The position numbers were made by a program, and so were the translations under genes. A stretch of 64,000 bases of DNA, taken from the NCBI GenBank assembly GCA_964598235.1, contig CAZRAY010000001.1:1-64000 (forward strand), in the 5' to 3' direction. The notes below the pieces were generated by a model. It searched no databases, was not told the DNA's origin, and saw nothing but the letters and a program-made list of their open reading frames with translations. The DNA comes from UBA652 sp964598235. GTDB taxonomy: Bacteria; Pseudomonadota; Gammaproteobacteria; Nitrosococcales; Methylophagaceae. How positions within the stretch are numbered: position 1 is the stretch's first letter; each line of letters opens with the position of its first letter. Of this stretch, positions 34,510 through 44,279 are shown piece after piece.

Positions 34510-37017
34510 TTATGCTTTTCTTGGATCAATAGGCGATAACTTCCAGATCTCATTATTATATTCTGCCATGGTACGGTCAGTTGAGAATTTACCACTGCGT
34601 GAGCAGTTAAGAATCGCCATGGTGGCCCAGCGTTCTTTATCTTGGTAGGCGATGCCTGCAAGGTGCTGTGCATCAATATAGCTTCTAAAATCAGCAATGG
34701 TCATCCAAGGATCGTGTGGGCTGGTGACGGCATTGATGATGTTATTGAAGATATGGGGCTCAAGTGCATTGAAATGGCCACCTTCTAATAAGTCCATTAC
34801 ACGTTTTAGATCGCTATCTGCTGCAATCATGGCACGTGGTTCATAATTTGGTTTGGCTGCTTCGACTTCGGATTCAGTGAGACCAAATAAGAAGAAATTA
34901 TCATCGCCGACTTCTTCCCGGATTTCGATGTTAGCACCATCAAGCGTACCAATGGTGACGGCACCATTCATCATGAATTTCATATTACCCGTGCCGGAGG
35001 CTTCTTTACCCGCTGTTGAAACCTGCTCAGATAAGTCAGCCGCTGGGCAGATAATTTCCATTGCCGATACTTGGTAATTCGGGAAGAAGACGACTTTGAG
35101 CCAGTCATCCAACATGGGATCATTATTGATGATTTCAGCGACGTTATTAATGAGTTTAATAATATCTTTTGCCATGGCATAGCCAGGCGCTGCTTTACCG
35201 CCGAATAAGACACAGCGTTTGGTCATGCCCGTGGTATCACCACGTTTAACACGATCATATAAGTGGATCACGTGTAATACATTGAGCAATTGACGTTTAT
35301 ATTCATGAATACGCTTCACTTGAATATCAAATAAAGCATCAGTATCAAAGGTCACGCCCACGGCTTCTTTTACCAAATTAGCCAAACGCTGTTTATTCGC
35401 GGTTTTAGCTTGTTGCCATTGTTTTTTGAAGGCAGGATCGGTGGCTTTTGCATCTAAGCGTTTTAGTTGGCTGAGATCGGTTATCCAGTCTTCACCAATT
35501 TCTTGATTAATGAGATTGGTGAGGTCAGGATTACACCATGCCATCCAGCGGCGTTGTGTTACACCATTGGTTTTATTATTAAACTTCTCAGGCCACAGTT
35601 GATAGAAATCGTTAAACAGGCCTTTTTGTAATAGTTCTGAATGCAATGCAGCCACGCCATTTACCGAGAAACTACCGACAATCGCAAGGTGTGCCATACG
35701 CACATATTGCTCATTGCCTTCTTCAATAATAGACAGGCGTGCTAAGCGACCACGATCACCTGGCCATTGTGTGGCGACTTTATTTAGGAATCGGGCATTG
35801 ATTTCGAAAATAATTTCTAAAACGCGCGGTAATAAACGGCTAAATAAGCTAACAGACCACTTCTCTAATGCTTCTGGCAAGAGCGTATGGTTTGTGTAGG
35901 CCATTGTTTTAGTCGTAATATTCCATGCAGCGGCCCAATTTTGACCATGTTCATCCATTAATAATCGCATGAGTTCTGCAACGGCAACGGTTGGGTGAGT
36001 ATCATTGAGCTGGAAGACATTTTTATCAGCAAAGTGACTAAAATCACGGCCATGGCTGCTGGTCCAGCAACGCAGGATGTCTTGTAAGCTAGCAGAGGCG
36101 AGGAAGTATTGTTGGCGTAAGCGCAATTCTTTACCATTTTCGCTGCTATCATTTGGATACAGCACCATACTGATGTTTTCAGCCGAATTTTTAGCGGCAA
36201 CGGCATCGGTATACGAACCCGCATTAAAGTCTTCTAGGCTAAATTCGTCGGTTGCCTCGGATTTCCAGAGGCGGAGCTTGTTTACAGTGCCATTTTTATA
36301 GCCAGGAATAGGCAAATCAAAAGGGACAGCAAGCACATCATTGGTGGCGACCCAGCTCGCCTGAAGCTCATCACTACCTGCTTTCTTATGGAATTCAGTG
36401 TGGCCACCAAATTTAATGCGTTGGCTGAGTTCAGGACGTTCTAGCTCCCATGGATTACCATCACGCAACCAATGATCAGGGCTCTCAACTTGACGGCCAT
36501 TTTCGATGCTTTGTTGGAACATCCCATATTCATAACGCAGCCCATAGCCCGTTACAGGTAATTGTAAGGTCGCGCAGCTATCAATAAAACAAGCAGCCAA
36601 TCGACCAAGGCCACCATTACCTAAGCCAGCATCATGTTCTAATTCAGAGAGTTCTTCAAATTCAAGACCAAAATCATGTAACGTTTGACGCGCAGTATCA
36701 TCTAAACCTAAATTAAGCGCAGCATTACCCATGGCACGACCCATCAAGAATTCCATGGAAAGATAATAAGCTTGTTTGCCTTTAGTTTTGTGATAGGCCT
36801 GTTTTGTTTGCTTCATCCGCTCGAAGAGACGGTCACGAATAGAAAGCGCAAGCGAGGTGTAAATATAGTGGCCGGATACACAGCTGGCATCTTGTCCTAG
36901 ATGGTCGCCATAATAGCGTTTTAGGTCTGTGGTGAGCGCAGCTTTGTCCATGCCCAATTTGGGGGTGTCAGCAATCGCAGTGTTAGGAGTAATATGGCAG
37001 GCATAACGGAGACTCAT
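34510..37017 (-). CDS. glgP: Glycogen/maltodextrin phosphorylase
   Basis: An 835-residue GT35 phosphorylase of full length. The active-site loop GLGNGGLGRLAACF, TNHTLLPEALEKW, QVKRIHEYKRQLLNVLHV, and the PLP-lysine stretch EASGTGNMKFMMNGA with GTLDGANIEI are all present. It phosphorolyses alpha-1,4-glucans to glucose-1-phosphate in the cytoplasm. GAGGAC lies nine bases before the ATG. No other glycogen genes are next to it, so whether it works on stored glycogen or maltodextrin cannot be told. Confidence 0.95.
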   Translation of the reverse strand: MSLRYACHITPNTAIADTPKLGMDKAALTTDLKRYYGDHLGQDASCVSGHYIYTSLALSIRDRLFERMKQTKQAYHKTKGKQAYYLSMEFLMGRAMGNAALNLGLDDTARQTLHDFGLEFEELSELEHDAGLGNGGLGRLAACFIDSCATLQLPVTGYGLRYEYGMFQQSIENGRQVESPDHWLRDGNPWELERPELSQRIKFGGHTEFHKKAGSDELQASWVATNDVLAVPFDLPIPGYKNGTVNKLRLWKSEATDEFSLEDFNAGSYTDAVAAKNSAENISMVLYPNDSSENGKELRLRQQYFLASASLQDILRCWTSSHGRDFSHFADKNVFQLNDTHPTVAVAELMRLLMDEHGQNWAAAWNITTKTMAYTNHTLLPEALEKWSVSLFSRLLPRVLEIIFEINARFLNKVATQWPGDRGRLARLSIIEEGNEQYVRMAHLAIVGSFSVNGVAALHSELLQKGLFNDFYQLWPEKFNNKTNGVTQRRWMAWCNPDLTNLINQEIGEDWITDLSQLKRLDAKATDPAFKKQWQQAKTANKQRLANLVKEAVGVTFDTDALFDIQVKRIHEYKRQLLNVLHVIHLYDRVKRGDTTGMTKRCVLFGGKAAPGYAMAKDIIKLINNVAEIINNDPMLDDWLKVVFFPNYQVSAMEIICPAADLSEQVSTAGKEASGTGNMKFMMNGAVTIGTLDGANIEIREEVGDDNFFLFGLTESEVEAAKPNYEPRAMIAADSDLKRVMDLLEGGHFNALEPHIFNNIINAVTSPHDPWMTIADFRSYIDAQHLAGIAYQDKERWATMAILNCSRSGKFSTDRTMAEYNNEIWKLSPIDPRKA

Positions 37018-37095
37018 GTGTTGTCCTCATCGACATTATTGAGAACAAACAAGCCTAATCCTAGAGGTTAAGCGCTAGGATATAAGTTGATATTC

Positions 37096-37665
37096 TCAGG
37101 GGTTATTTTTGTAAATTGAGACGAAGCCATTCCGATTTGGCATTTCAACCTTCGGCAATGTTTCAGCATTCATCACAGCATCTGCGGCTATTATATCATC
37201 TTGACTAAGAATATAGGCACTCAAAGCGTAAACTTCATCTGCGCTGAGTGAAAAAGGTGCTTGAATAGGCATCGCACGACGAATATAGTCGAACAGCGTA
37301 GTGGCATAAGGCCAATAGCTATTCACCGTTTTTTCTGGGTAATCATCGGTGAGAGAACCTATTTCACCCACTAACGGTTCTGCTGCGCCACCAATTCCTT
37401 CAGGGCCATGGCATGCGGCACATTGCGCGGCAAAAATTTCGGCACCTTGGGCTGCAGTGCCACTGCCGGCGGGTAGGCCTATGCCATCAGGCGCAATGCT
37501 GAGATTCCACTCGGGTTGATTCGTTAAATCATTAGCGGCAACACCTAACTTGGGACTGTTTTCTAAGCTAGACTCTATTTTAGCATTATCATCTGCGCGG
37601 GTGAGTGAGAAGACAATCGGCGCTGCGAAACATAAAGCGAGCAATATGATTTTATTCGTAGACAT
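37096..37665 (-). CDS. soxD: Cytochrome c subunit of sulfite dehydrogenase (SoxD-like)
   Basis: A 189-residue periplasmic c-type cytochrome. It has a signal peptide (hydrophobic IILLALCFAAPIVFSL), one haem-binding motif CAACH (Cys82, Cys85, His86) and a likely Met132 ligand in RRAMPIQAPFSLS. That single-haem layout and position after soxC fit the SoxD electron acceptor of sulfite dehydrogenase, although SoxD of classical Sox clusters is longer and has two haems. The ATG at 37665 has AAGGAG upstream and overlaps the soxC end by 14 bases. A longer in-frame start would run into soxC. Confidence 0.8.
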   Translation of the reverse strand: MSTNKIILLALCFAAPIVFSLTRADDNAKIESSLENSPKLGVAANDLTNQPEWNLSIAPDGIGLPAGSGTAAQGAEIFAAQCAACHGPEGIGGAAEPLVGEIGSLTDDYPEKTVNSYWPYATTLFDYIRRAMPIQAPFSLSADEVYALSAYILSQDDIIAADAVMNAETLPKVEMPNRNGFVSIYKNNP

Positions 37666-38983
37666 GATTAATATCTCCTTCTTCAGTGATTTCCCAGCTA
37701 ACGATGGCGTTATAGTGGAAGAAACCATGTTTTCCACGATTTTCAATTAAGGCCGCGCGGGTGGGCTGCACATAGCCCGATTCATCCGTGGCGCGGCTTT
37801 GCAGAATGGAAAATTCACCTTTCCAATGCCAAGGCAGGCTAAAGCGGGTAAAGGCCTTATCTAATATGGGGCCTTGTAATTCGGCATCAACCCATGTTTC
37901 GCCGCCATCAGCAGACACTTCTACGCGGGTAATTTTGCCACGCCCAGACCAAGCGAGGCCAGTAATTTGATACACCCCTGGATTATCAGGTAATGTCATA
38001 CCCAAGGAAGGCGAGGTGATTAAGGATTTGGCATCCATTTCAAAGGTAAATTGGCGCGCTTTACCATCAGGCATTAATTCGGTGTATTGTGATGTTTCAT
38101 CACGCGACATGGTGGGTTTATCGGTCACTTTAAGTTGGCGCAGCCACTTGATATTGGCAATGCCTTCCCATCCTGGGAGTACAAGGCGCATGGGATAGCC
38201 ATTTTCAGGCCTAATCCGCTCGCCATTTTGATAGAGTGCGAGCATGGCATCATCCATCAGTTTTTCAACAGGAATACTCATATTGAGTGCGGCGCCATCA
38301 GCGCCTTCGGCAATCACCCATTTAGCATCCGATTTTAACCCTGCCTCTTGCAGCAATAGTTTTAACGGAATGCCTGTCCATTCACAATTTGAGATAAGCC
38401 CATGCGCATACCCGGCTTTTGTTTGAATTGGACTATTGCGCCAGCCGCTATTGCTATTACCGCCGCATTCGATAAAACACACACGTGATTCCATCGGATA
38501 GCGCAGTAGATTTTTTACTGAGAATTTAAGCGGTTGTTTAACAAGACCATCAATCAATAATTCATGCTTAGCCGGATCGATTTGTGGCACACCATTATGA
38601 TGGCGTTCGTAGTGCAAGCCGTTTGGTGTGATCGTGCCTTGTAGTTCGTGAAGTGGGGTCCAAGACACCCCATTTCCTAATGCGGCTGAATTGGCGGATA
38701 TCCAGCGGATAACGTGTTGTTCGTGTGGCGATGGTTGACCGTAATTGGTAAATTCTGCGCCTGCGGCACGCATGGCTTCGGGTAAGTTTTTAGGGAAGGG
38801 GACCGGTGCATTTTCAATGATTTTATCTGTTTCTTCTTCAGCCCAAATGGGAAGACTGAGTGTTGCCGTGCTGGCAACGGCGCTGCCTAGAATAGCGCGC
38901 TGAAGGAATTTTCGGCGATCAACTGGCTTGCGGACTAAATCGTTTGCTAACTCAGTCGTTGTCGTTTTCGGCAGGGTCATCAT
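37652..38983 (-). CDS. soxC: Molybdopterin sulfite dehydrogenase (SoxC-like)
   Basis: A 443-residue sulfite-oxidase-family protein. It begins with a twin-arginine signal (VDRRKFLQRAILG) for folded export. The molybdenum ligand cysteine is Cys173 in VCFIECGGNSNSGW. GWEGIANIKWLRQL and the C-terminal dimerisation domain (VEVSADGGETWVDAEL) follow. It probably oxidises sulfite, or a related sulfur group, and passes electrons to the downstream cytochrome. GAGG precedes the ATG at 38983, which overlaps the engB 3' end by 32 bases. No soxXYZAB is in the window. Confidence 0.88.
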   Translation of the reverse strand: MMTLPKTTTTELANDLVRKPVDRRKFLQRAILGSAVASTATLSLPIWAEEETDKIIENAPVPFPKNLPEAMRAAGAEFTNYGQPSPHEQHVIRWISANSAALGNGVSWTPLHELQGTITPNGLHYERHHNGVPQIDPAKHELLIDGLVKQPLKFSVKNLLRYPMESRVCFIECGGNSNSGWRNSPIQTKAGYAHGLISNCEWTGIPLKLLLQEAGLKSDAKWVIAEGADGAALNMSIPVEKLMDDAMLALYQNGERIRPENGYPMRLVLPGWEGIANIKWLRQLKVTDKPTMSRDETSQYTELMPDGKARQFTFEMDAKSLITSPSLGMTLPDNPGVYQITGLAWSGRGKITRVEVSADGGETWVDAELQGPILDKAFTRFSLPWHWKGEFSILQSRATDESGYVQPTRAALIENRGKHGFFHYNAIVSWEITEEGDINHVYE

Positions 38984-39593
38984 TATCGTCCTCGGTGTCA
39001 GGGAAGAACCATTGATCAAGCTTGGCAATGGCGGTTTCTTTTCCTGTGCGTTTGAGTGAAGAAAATAATTGTACGGTTGCATTAAGAGATTGCTCCCTTA
39101 ACTTTTTCTCCACTTGTAATTGGGCAGATTTTGCTGCGCCACTCTTAAATTTATCAGATTTAGTTAATAAAATATGAACAGGTAAATTGGCATCTTGTGC
39201 CCACTCGAGCATTTGAATATCAAAATCTTTTAAAGGATGCCGCACATCCATCATAATCATCAGACCACGCAAGGCGCGTCGAGTTTCAAGATATTTGCCT
39301 AACGTGGCTTGCCAGCGGAGTTTAACTTGTTCGGGTACTTTGGCGTAACCATATCCTGGCAAATCAACTAGCGAACGTGATTCATCTAGCGCAAAGAAGT
39401 TAATCATTTGCGTGCGCCCTGGCGTTTTACTGGTGCGCGCAAGACTTTTTATATCTGTAATCGTATTGATAGCGCTTGATTTACCTGCATTAGAGCGGCC
39501 CGCAAAAGCAACCTCGATGCCTTGGTCTGTGGGTAGTTCGTGTAGTTTCGTGGCGCTGATAGTGTAATGCGCCTGACGATAAAAATGGCTCAT
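38952..39593 (-). CDS. engB: Ribosome biogenesis GTPase EngB (YihA)
   Basis: A 213-residue TRAFAC GTPase. G1 is GRSNAGKSSAI, G2 region TSKTPGRTQMINFF, G3 DLPGYGYAKV, G4 LTKSDKF, and the G5-like SSLK follows. It assists assembly of the large ribosomal subunit. The C-terminus is an acidic tail (TEDDNDDPAENDND) that overlaps the soxC start. It is divergent from the cytochrome c4 gene, as in many gammaproteobacteria. Confidence 0.95.
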   Translation of the reverse strand: MSHFYRQAHYTISATKLHELPTDQGIEVAFAGRSNAGKSSAINTITDIKSLARTSKTPGRTQMINFFALDESRSLVDLPGYGYAKVPEQVKLRWQATLGKYLETRRALRGLMIMMDVRHPLKDFDIQMLEWAQDANLPVHILLTKSDKFKSGAAKSAQLQVEKKLREQSLNATVQLFSSLKRTGKETAIAKLDQWFFPDTEDDNDDPAENDND

Positions 39594-39691
39594 GCGGCTT
39601 CCTGAATAAAGAGGGGCTAAGGGTGCAAGTTAATATGAATAAGAGTATCATACATAAGGTTATAACTACGTTAGATTTAAGGGTAATGCAA

Positions 39692-40309
39692 ATGAAAAAA
39701 ATGGTGGCAATGATTGCAGTGGCAGCATGGGCTGGTTGGGCGGTGCCTTCAATGGCGACAGAAGTGACTGCGGGCGATGCGAGTGTTGGGAAAGGAAAAG
39801 CGGCGATGTGTGCGGCTTGTCATGGTGCGGATGGTAATAGCCTAAGCGATGCATTCCCTAAATTAGCGGGGCAGCATGCCGATTATCTGATTAAGCAAAT
39901 AACAGAATTCAAAGAAGGTATACGCGTTAATGCCATGATGGCACCAATGGTTGCTGGTTTGAGCGAGCAAGATGTGTTGGATATATCGGCTTTCTATGCA
40001 AGCCAAAAAACAACACCGGGTGCTGTGAGCGAAGCATTAGTTGCGCTGGGTAAGCAAATTTACCGTGGCGGCAATAAAGAATCTAAAGTACCGGCTTGCA
40101 TGGCATGTCATGGTCCAAATGGTTCAGGTGTGCCTGCTGCAGGTTGGCCTGCATTATCAGGTCAATATCCTAGCTATTTAGTGATGCAATTAAAAGCCTT
40201 TGCTTCCGGTGAACGCTCGAATGATCCTAATAGCATGATGCGCGATATTGCCGCTAGAATGACCGCTGAAGAAATGGAAGCGGCGGCGGCGTATGCCTCT
40301 GGATTGTAA
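39692..40309 (+). CDS. Dihaem cytochrome c4
   Basis: A 205-residue periplasmic protein with two homologous c-type domains, each with one haem: CAACHGADGNS and CMACHGPNGSG. The axial Met residues are in NAMMAPM and SMMRDIA-like contexts. A signal peptide (hydrophobic AMIAVAAWAGWAVPSMA) leads. The ATG at 39692 is chosen for its AAGGG eight bases upstream, over in-frame starts at 39623 and 39686. Cytochromes c4 carry electrons to terminal oxidases. It begins a group with the cytochrome c maturation genes. Confidence 0.92.
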   Translation: MKKMVAMIAVAAWAGWAVPSMATEVTAGDASVGKGKAAMCAACHGADGNSLSDAFPKLAGQHADYLIKQITEFKEGIRVNAMMAPMVAGLSEQDVLDISAFYASQKTTPGAVSEALVALGKQIYRGGNKESKVPACMACHGPNGSGVPAAGWPALSGQYPSYLVMQLKAFASGERSNDPNSMMRDIAARMTAEEMEAAAAYASGL

Positions 40310-40368
40310 ATAAAATAATTCACCAGGATGACCTGAATGTCTTATCTTTCTTAGGAAATAGTAGGTAA

Positions 40369-42396
40369 ATGAAGCAACCTAGTTTTGTGCGGCGGTTATT
40401 GTCGTTCCTGAGCACGATGGAACTGGCGATTACGCTATTGCTGACGCTGGCGATTGCATCCGTTATTGGTACGGTGCTACAACAAAATCAACCTTATCCT
40501 GATTATCTACTCAAATTTGGCCCATTTTGGTTTGATGTGTTCGAGTCATTGGGTTTATATGATGTGTATAGCGCACTGTGGTTTTTATTGATTTTGGTGT
40601 TGCTGGTTATTTCGACTTCGGTGTGTGTATTTCGAAATACACCGACGATGCTACGGGATATTTGGCATTTACGCACACAGGTGCAATCAAAATCATTGCG
40701 TGCAATGGCGCATCATCAGCAATGGACACAGGCGAATGGCGATGTTGCAGATTTAACGGCGCAGGCGCAGGCTTATTTTAAGGCGCAAGGTTTTCGACAT
40801 AAGCTGGTTGATCGTCCCGAGGCAGGGGAAACGTTGATTTCAGCCATGCGTGGCGGGATGAATCGGATGGGATATTTATTAACCCATTTGGCGATCATTG
40901 TGATTTGTTTAGGTGGGTTACTAGACAGTAATGTGCCGATGAAGTTGGCGAAGTGGCAAGGTAATTTGCAAGTTGAAACGCGTGATTTATCCATCAGCAA
41001 TGTGCCTCAAGAGAGCCGTTTATCTGTTGGCAGCCATGCTTTTCGTGGGAGCATTAGTATTCCGGAAGGAAAATCGGCATCGGTGGCATTCTTGGGATTG
41101 GAAGATGGTTATGTGATGCAGAAATTGCCATTTAATTTGGCAGTGAAAGATTTTCGTACCGAGCATTATGCAACGGGTCAGCCGAAGTCATTTGAAACCG
41201 ATTTGGTATTAACCGCGCCTGAATTAGATATCCCTTTAGAACGGACAATTTCGGTGAATCATCCGCTGAGTTATGATGGATACACGATTTACCAATCTAG
41301 TTTTGCGGATGGTGGCACAGCATTAACCCTTAAGCCTTGGTCATTAAGCCAGCACCTTGAGCAGACGGATGTTATTTTGAATGCGAAGGTATTTGAGAAG
41401 CACGAAACCGGATGGGGAGAGGAGGTTGCGCAATTGGAAATCACCAATTTTAGATTATTTAATATTAATCCCGATCCGACGGATGAAGAACCAGAAAATA
41501 TGCGTAATTTTGGGCCAAGCATCAATTTCAAAATTCGTAGCGAAACCGGTGAGGCAATGGAATATGAAAATTATATGCTGCCTGTGCCACGAGATGGACG
41601 TGATTATTTTTTTAGTGGTGTTCGGGGTAGCCCTAATGAGTCATTTAAGTATTTATATTTGCCTTTAGATGAGAATGGTAGTGTTACTGGGATGATGGCA
41701 TTTATTGCAGCCTTGCAAGATAAAACGTTGGTAGATGTCATTGCGGCAGAGATGGCGGAGATTTCGTTAAGCGATGTGGCCACTGAAAAGGGTGAGTTGA
41801 AAGATAATCTAGAACAATCACTATCGGCATTGGTGGCATTATTTTTACGCGGTGGTTTTTCAGAAGTAGGCCGGTTTATTGAAACGGCTTTACCAGAGAC
41901 TGACCGCGATACATTAGGCGAGGCGTATCTCTCGATGCTACGAGAAATGCTAGGGCGAGTATATATTGATTTACTCGCAACATCTTCGATTCAGACCATT
42001 AATGATTTGAATGATGAGCAGGTATATTTTTTACAAGATGCGGTGACGGCTGTAGGTGCTTTGCCTTTATATGGCGCACCAGTTTACTTGGAATTAATAG
42101 ATTACACACATGTGCAGGCAAGTGGTTTGCAAATTGCGCATATGCCAGGCAAGCCAATTGTTTATTTTGGCTGTGCGATGTTGATTATTGGGGTGTTTTT
42201 GTTGTTTTATTTACCGCAACGCCGCTTCTGGTTGATTTTGAAGCCTGAAAATAATAAAACAACTTTGTTGTTCTCAGGCATGAGCAATCGTAATCCTTAT
42301 GAGTTTGATAGTTTCTTTGAACAGACGCAGATGCAGATAAAGCAAGCGATTGACGGGAACTTTGACACAGAAAAACGTTCTGAGAATATGATATGA
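40369..42396 (+). CDS. resB: Cytochrome c biogenesis protein ResB (system II)
   Basis: A 675-residue membrane protein. It has N-terminal spans (LAITLLLTLAIASVIGTVLQ; a second near residues 70-90; a third near 165-185), a large periplasmic domain with SYDGYTIYQSSFADGG, typical of ResB, and a last span near the C-terminus (MLIIGVFLLFYLPQRR). ResB and CcsA form the system II haem-lyase complex that attaches haem to apocytochromes in the periplasm. It overlaps ccsA by four bases. Its size is larger than many ResB proteins because of the long periplasmic domain. Confidence 0.92.
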   Translation: MKQPSFVRRLLSFLSTMELAITLLLTLAIASVIGTVLQQNQPYPDYLLKFGPFWFDVFESLGLYDVYSALWFLLILVLLVISTSVCVFRNTPTMLRDIWHLRTQVQSKSLRAMAHHQQWTQANGDVADLTAQAQAYFKAQGFRHKLVDRPEAGETLISAMRGGMNRMGYLLTHLAIIVICLGGLLDSNVPMKLAKWQGNLQVETRDLSISNVPQESRLSVGSHAFRGSISIPEGKSASVAFLGLEDGYVMQKLPFNLAVKDFRTEHYATGQPKSFETDLVLTAPELDIPLERTISVNHPLSYDGYTIYQSSFADGGTALTLKPWSLSQHLEQTDVILNAKVFEKHETGWGEEVAQLEITNFRLFNINPDPTDEEPENMRNFGPSINFKIRSETGEAMEYENYMLPVPRDGRDYFFSGVRGSPNESFKYLYLPLDENGSVTGMMAFIAALQDKTLVDVIAAEMAEISLSDVATEKGELKDNLEQSLSALVALFLRGGFSEVGRFIETALPETDRDTLGEAYLSMLREMLGRVYIDLLATSSIQTINDLNDEQVYFLQDAVTAVGALPLYGAPVYLELIDYTHVQASGLQIAHMPGKPIVYFGCAMLIIGVFLLFYLPQRRFWLILKPENNKTTLLFSGMSNRNPYEFDSFFEQTQMQIKQAIDGNFDTEKRSENMI

Positions 42397-43550
42397 GTGA
42401 AAACACTTTTTCCCTAAAACAAGGTAACAGCCCTGTTGCTGTTACGTGGATCTGGCGTGGTTTGATGTTGGCGGCAGCGGTATTGTTGCTGGTGCTCTAT
42501 GGCAAAGCAATGGATGGCTATGAGATTACCATTGTGGTGCTGGCGGCGGCTGGATTGGCTTATTTAGGGCAGCATTGGAGAGGATTCCGATGGCATACCT
42601 TGATAACTGCGTTATTGAGTCTATGGGCTATAAAGCTTTATGGAACGGATCTGACGCTTGCAGAGAGTAATTTCTTCTTAAATTATTTATTATCTAGCCA
42701 AACGGCCATTATGTGGATGAGCGCCTTATTTGTAATGGCGATGGTGGCTTATTTTGCAGGCTTGTTTATGCGCTCCGAGTTTTCGTACAAAGTAGGCACT
42801 GCGTTGACCTGGTCGGCAGCAACAATGGGGCTGATTGGCCTGATGGTGCGCTGGCGAGAATCTTATTTGATTAGCCCTGATGTGGGGCATATTCCTGTGA
42901 GTAATTTGTATGAGGTATTTATTCTCTTTGCGCTGATAACAGCGTTGTTGTATTTATATTATGAACGTCGCTATCAAACACGGGCTTTAGGTGGTTTTGT
43001 CTTGTTTGTGATCAGCGCAGCAGTGATATTTCAGCTTTGGTATACCTTTGGTCGTGGTGCGAATGCGATTCAGCCATTAGTACCCGCATTACAGAGTTAT
43101 TGGATGAAAATACATGTGCCCGCGAACTTTGTGGGCTATGGTGCGTTCTCATTAGCAGCCATGATCGGGGTGGCGTATTTATTAAAAACATGGCAAACCA
43201 AATCTAATCCTCAGGGAATATTAGCGACCGGCTTGCCGATGCTACCGGTGATGGATGACCTTATGTATAAAGCGATTGCATTGGGCTTTGCGTTCTTTAC
43301 AGTTGCCACGGTGTTAGGTGCTTTATGGGCAGCAGAAGCATGGGGTGGTTACTGGTCTTGGGATCCGAAAGAAACTTGGGCGCTGATTGTGTGGTTAAAT
43401 TATGCGGCATGGCTCCATATGCGGATGACAAAGGGCTGGCATGGTCGGCCAATGGCGTGGTGGGCAGTGATAGGATTATTCGTTACTTTATTTGCATTTT
43501 TGGGTGTGAATATGTTTTTATCGGGTTTGCATTCTTACGGCACCTTATAA
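42393..43550 (+). CDS. ccsA: Cytochrome c biogenesis protein CcsA (system II)
   Basis: A 385-residue membrane protein with about eight or more spans. The haem-handling WWD motif is AEAWGGYWSWDPKETWALIV. The flanking histidines are present in GHIPVSNLYE-side and C-terminal SGLHSYG contexts. It pairs with ResB for cytochrome c synthesis. The ATG lies inside the end of resB. dsbA follows after 28 bases. Confidence 0.93.
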   Translation: MSENTFSLKQGNSPVAVTWIWRGLMLAAAVLLLVLYGKAMDGYEITIVVLAAAGLAYLGQHWRGFRWHTLITALLSLWAIKLYGTDLTLAESNFFLNYLLSSQTAIMWMSALFVMAMVAYFAGLFMRSEFSYKVGTALTWSAATMGLIGLMVRWRESYLISPDVGHIPVSNLYEVFILFALITALLYLYYERRYQTRALGGFVLFVISAAVIFQLWYTFGRGANAIQPLVPALQSYWMKIHVPANFVGYGAFSLAAMIGVAYLLKTWQTKSNPQGILATGLPMLPVMDDLMYKAIALGFAFFTVATVLGALWAAEAWGGYWSWDPKETWALIVWLNYAAWLHMRMTKGWHGRPMAWWAVIGLFVTLFAFLGVNMFLSGLHSYGTL

Positions 43551-43578
43551 TTTTTGTAAGTTTTAAAAAGGAAGAGAA

Positions 43579-44214
43579 ATGAGAAAAGTAATTAGGAACA
43601 GTTTATTTTTATTGGCGGCATTATGGTTGCCTGCTTGCGGCCAAGCGATGCCTGAGGCTTATGTGGAAGGCACACATTATTTACCGACATCGCAACGGAT
43701 GCCGACCAGTGATGAAAACAAAGTAGAAGTGACAGAAATGTTTTCTTATGCGTGCCCACATTGTTTTCACCTAGAGCCGGCTATGGATAAATGGTTGGAA
43801 ACGAAACCAGAGAATGTGAATTTTGTAAGGGTACCGGCTATTTTTCGTGATAGTTGGTTGACGCTTGCAGAGGTGTTTTATGCCGCTGATGTGTTGGATG
43901 TACAAGAAAAATTACACCCACTGATATTCGAAGCATTGCATGTGAAGAAAATAAAATTTAAAAATCAAGCGGCTTATCTTGATTTTGTTGAAGAACAAGG
44001 TGTGGATAAAGAGGCATTTAAAAAAGCAATGGAATCTTTTTCTGTGCAGAGCGAAGTCAAAAAAGCCCTTATCTTTAGCAGAACATCAGGGATAACAGGG
44101 GTACCTGCGATGATTATAAATGGGAAATATATTGTGAGTGCAACAACAGCGGGAAGTGAAGAAGAAATGTTTAAAGTGGTTGATTTCTTAGTGGCTAAAG
44201 AAGCGGCACAGTAG
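43579..44214 (+). CDS. dsbA: Thiol:disulfide interchange protein DsbA
   Basis: A 211-residue periplasmic thioredoxin-fold oxidase with active site CPHC (Cys59, Cys62) in MFSYACPHCFHLEP and the cis-proline loop TGITGVPAMIINGKY. The N-terminal LLAALWLPAC-GQAM region looks like a lipoprotein-type or ordinary signal. It introduces disulfides into exported proteins. Its place beside cytochrome c maturation genes makes sense, since apocytochrome CXXCH cysteines are substrates of the periplasmic thiol system. A strong terminator follows. Confidence 0.94.
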   Translation: MRKVIRNSLFLLAALWLPACGQAMPEAYVEGTHYLPTSQRMPTSDENKVEVTEMFSYACPHCFHLEPAMDKWLETKPENVNFVRVPAIFRDSWLTLAEVFYAADVLDVQEKLHPLIFEALHVKKIKFKNQAAYLDFVEEQGVDKEAFKKAMESFSVQSEVKKALIFSRTSGITGVPAMIINGKYIVSATTAGSEEEMFKVVDFLVAKEAAQ

Positions 44215-44232
44215 GCAAACCGGTATTTGAAG

Positions 44233-44268
44233 AAGGGCAGTGATTAATAATCACTGCCCTTTTTTTTG
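44233..44268 (+). terminator. Rho-independent terminator after dsbA
   Basis: AAGGGCAGTGATT pairs exactly with AATCACTGCCCTT across a 3-base loop, followed by a run of eight T. It lies 18 bases after the dsbA stop. Confidence 0.95.
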
Positions 44269-44279
44269 CCTCATTATAA

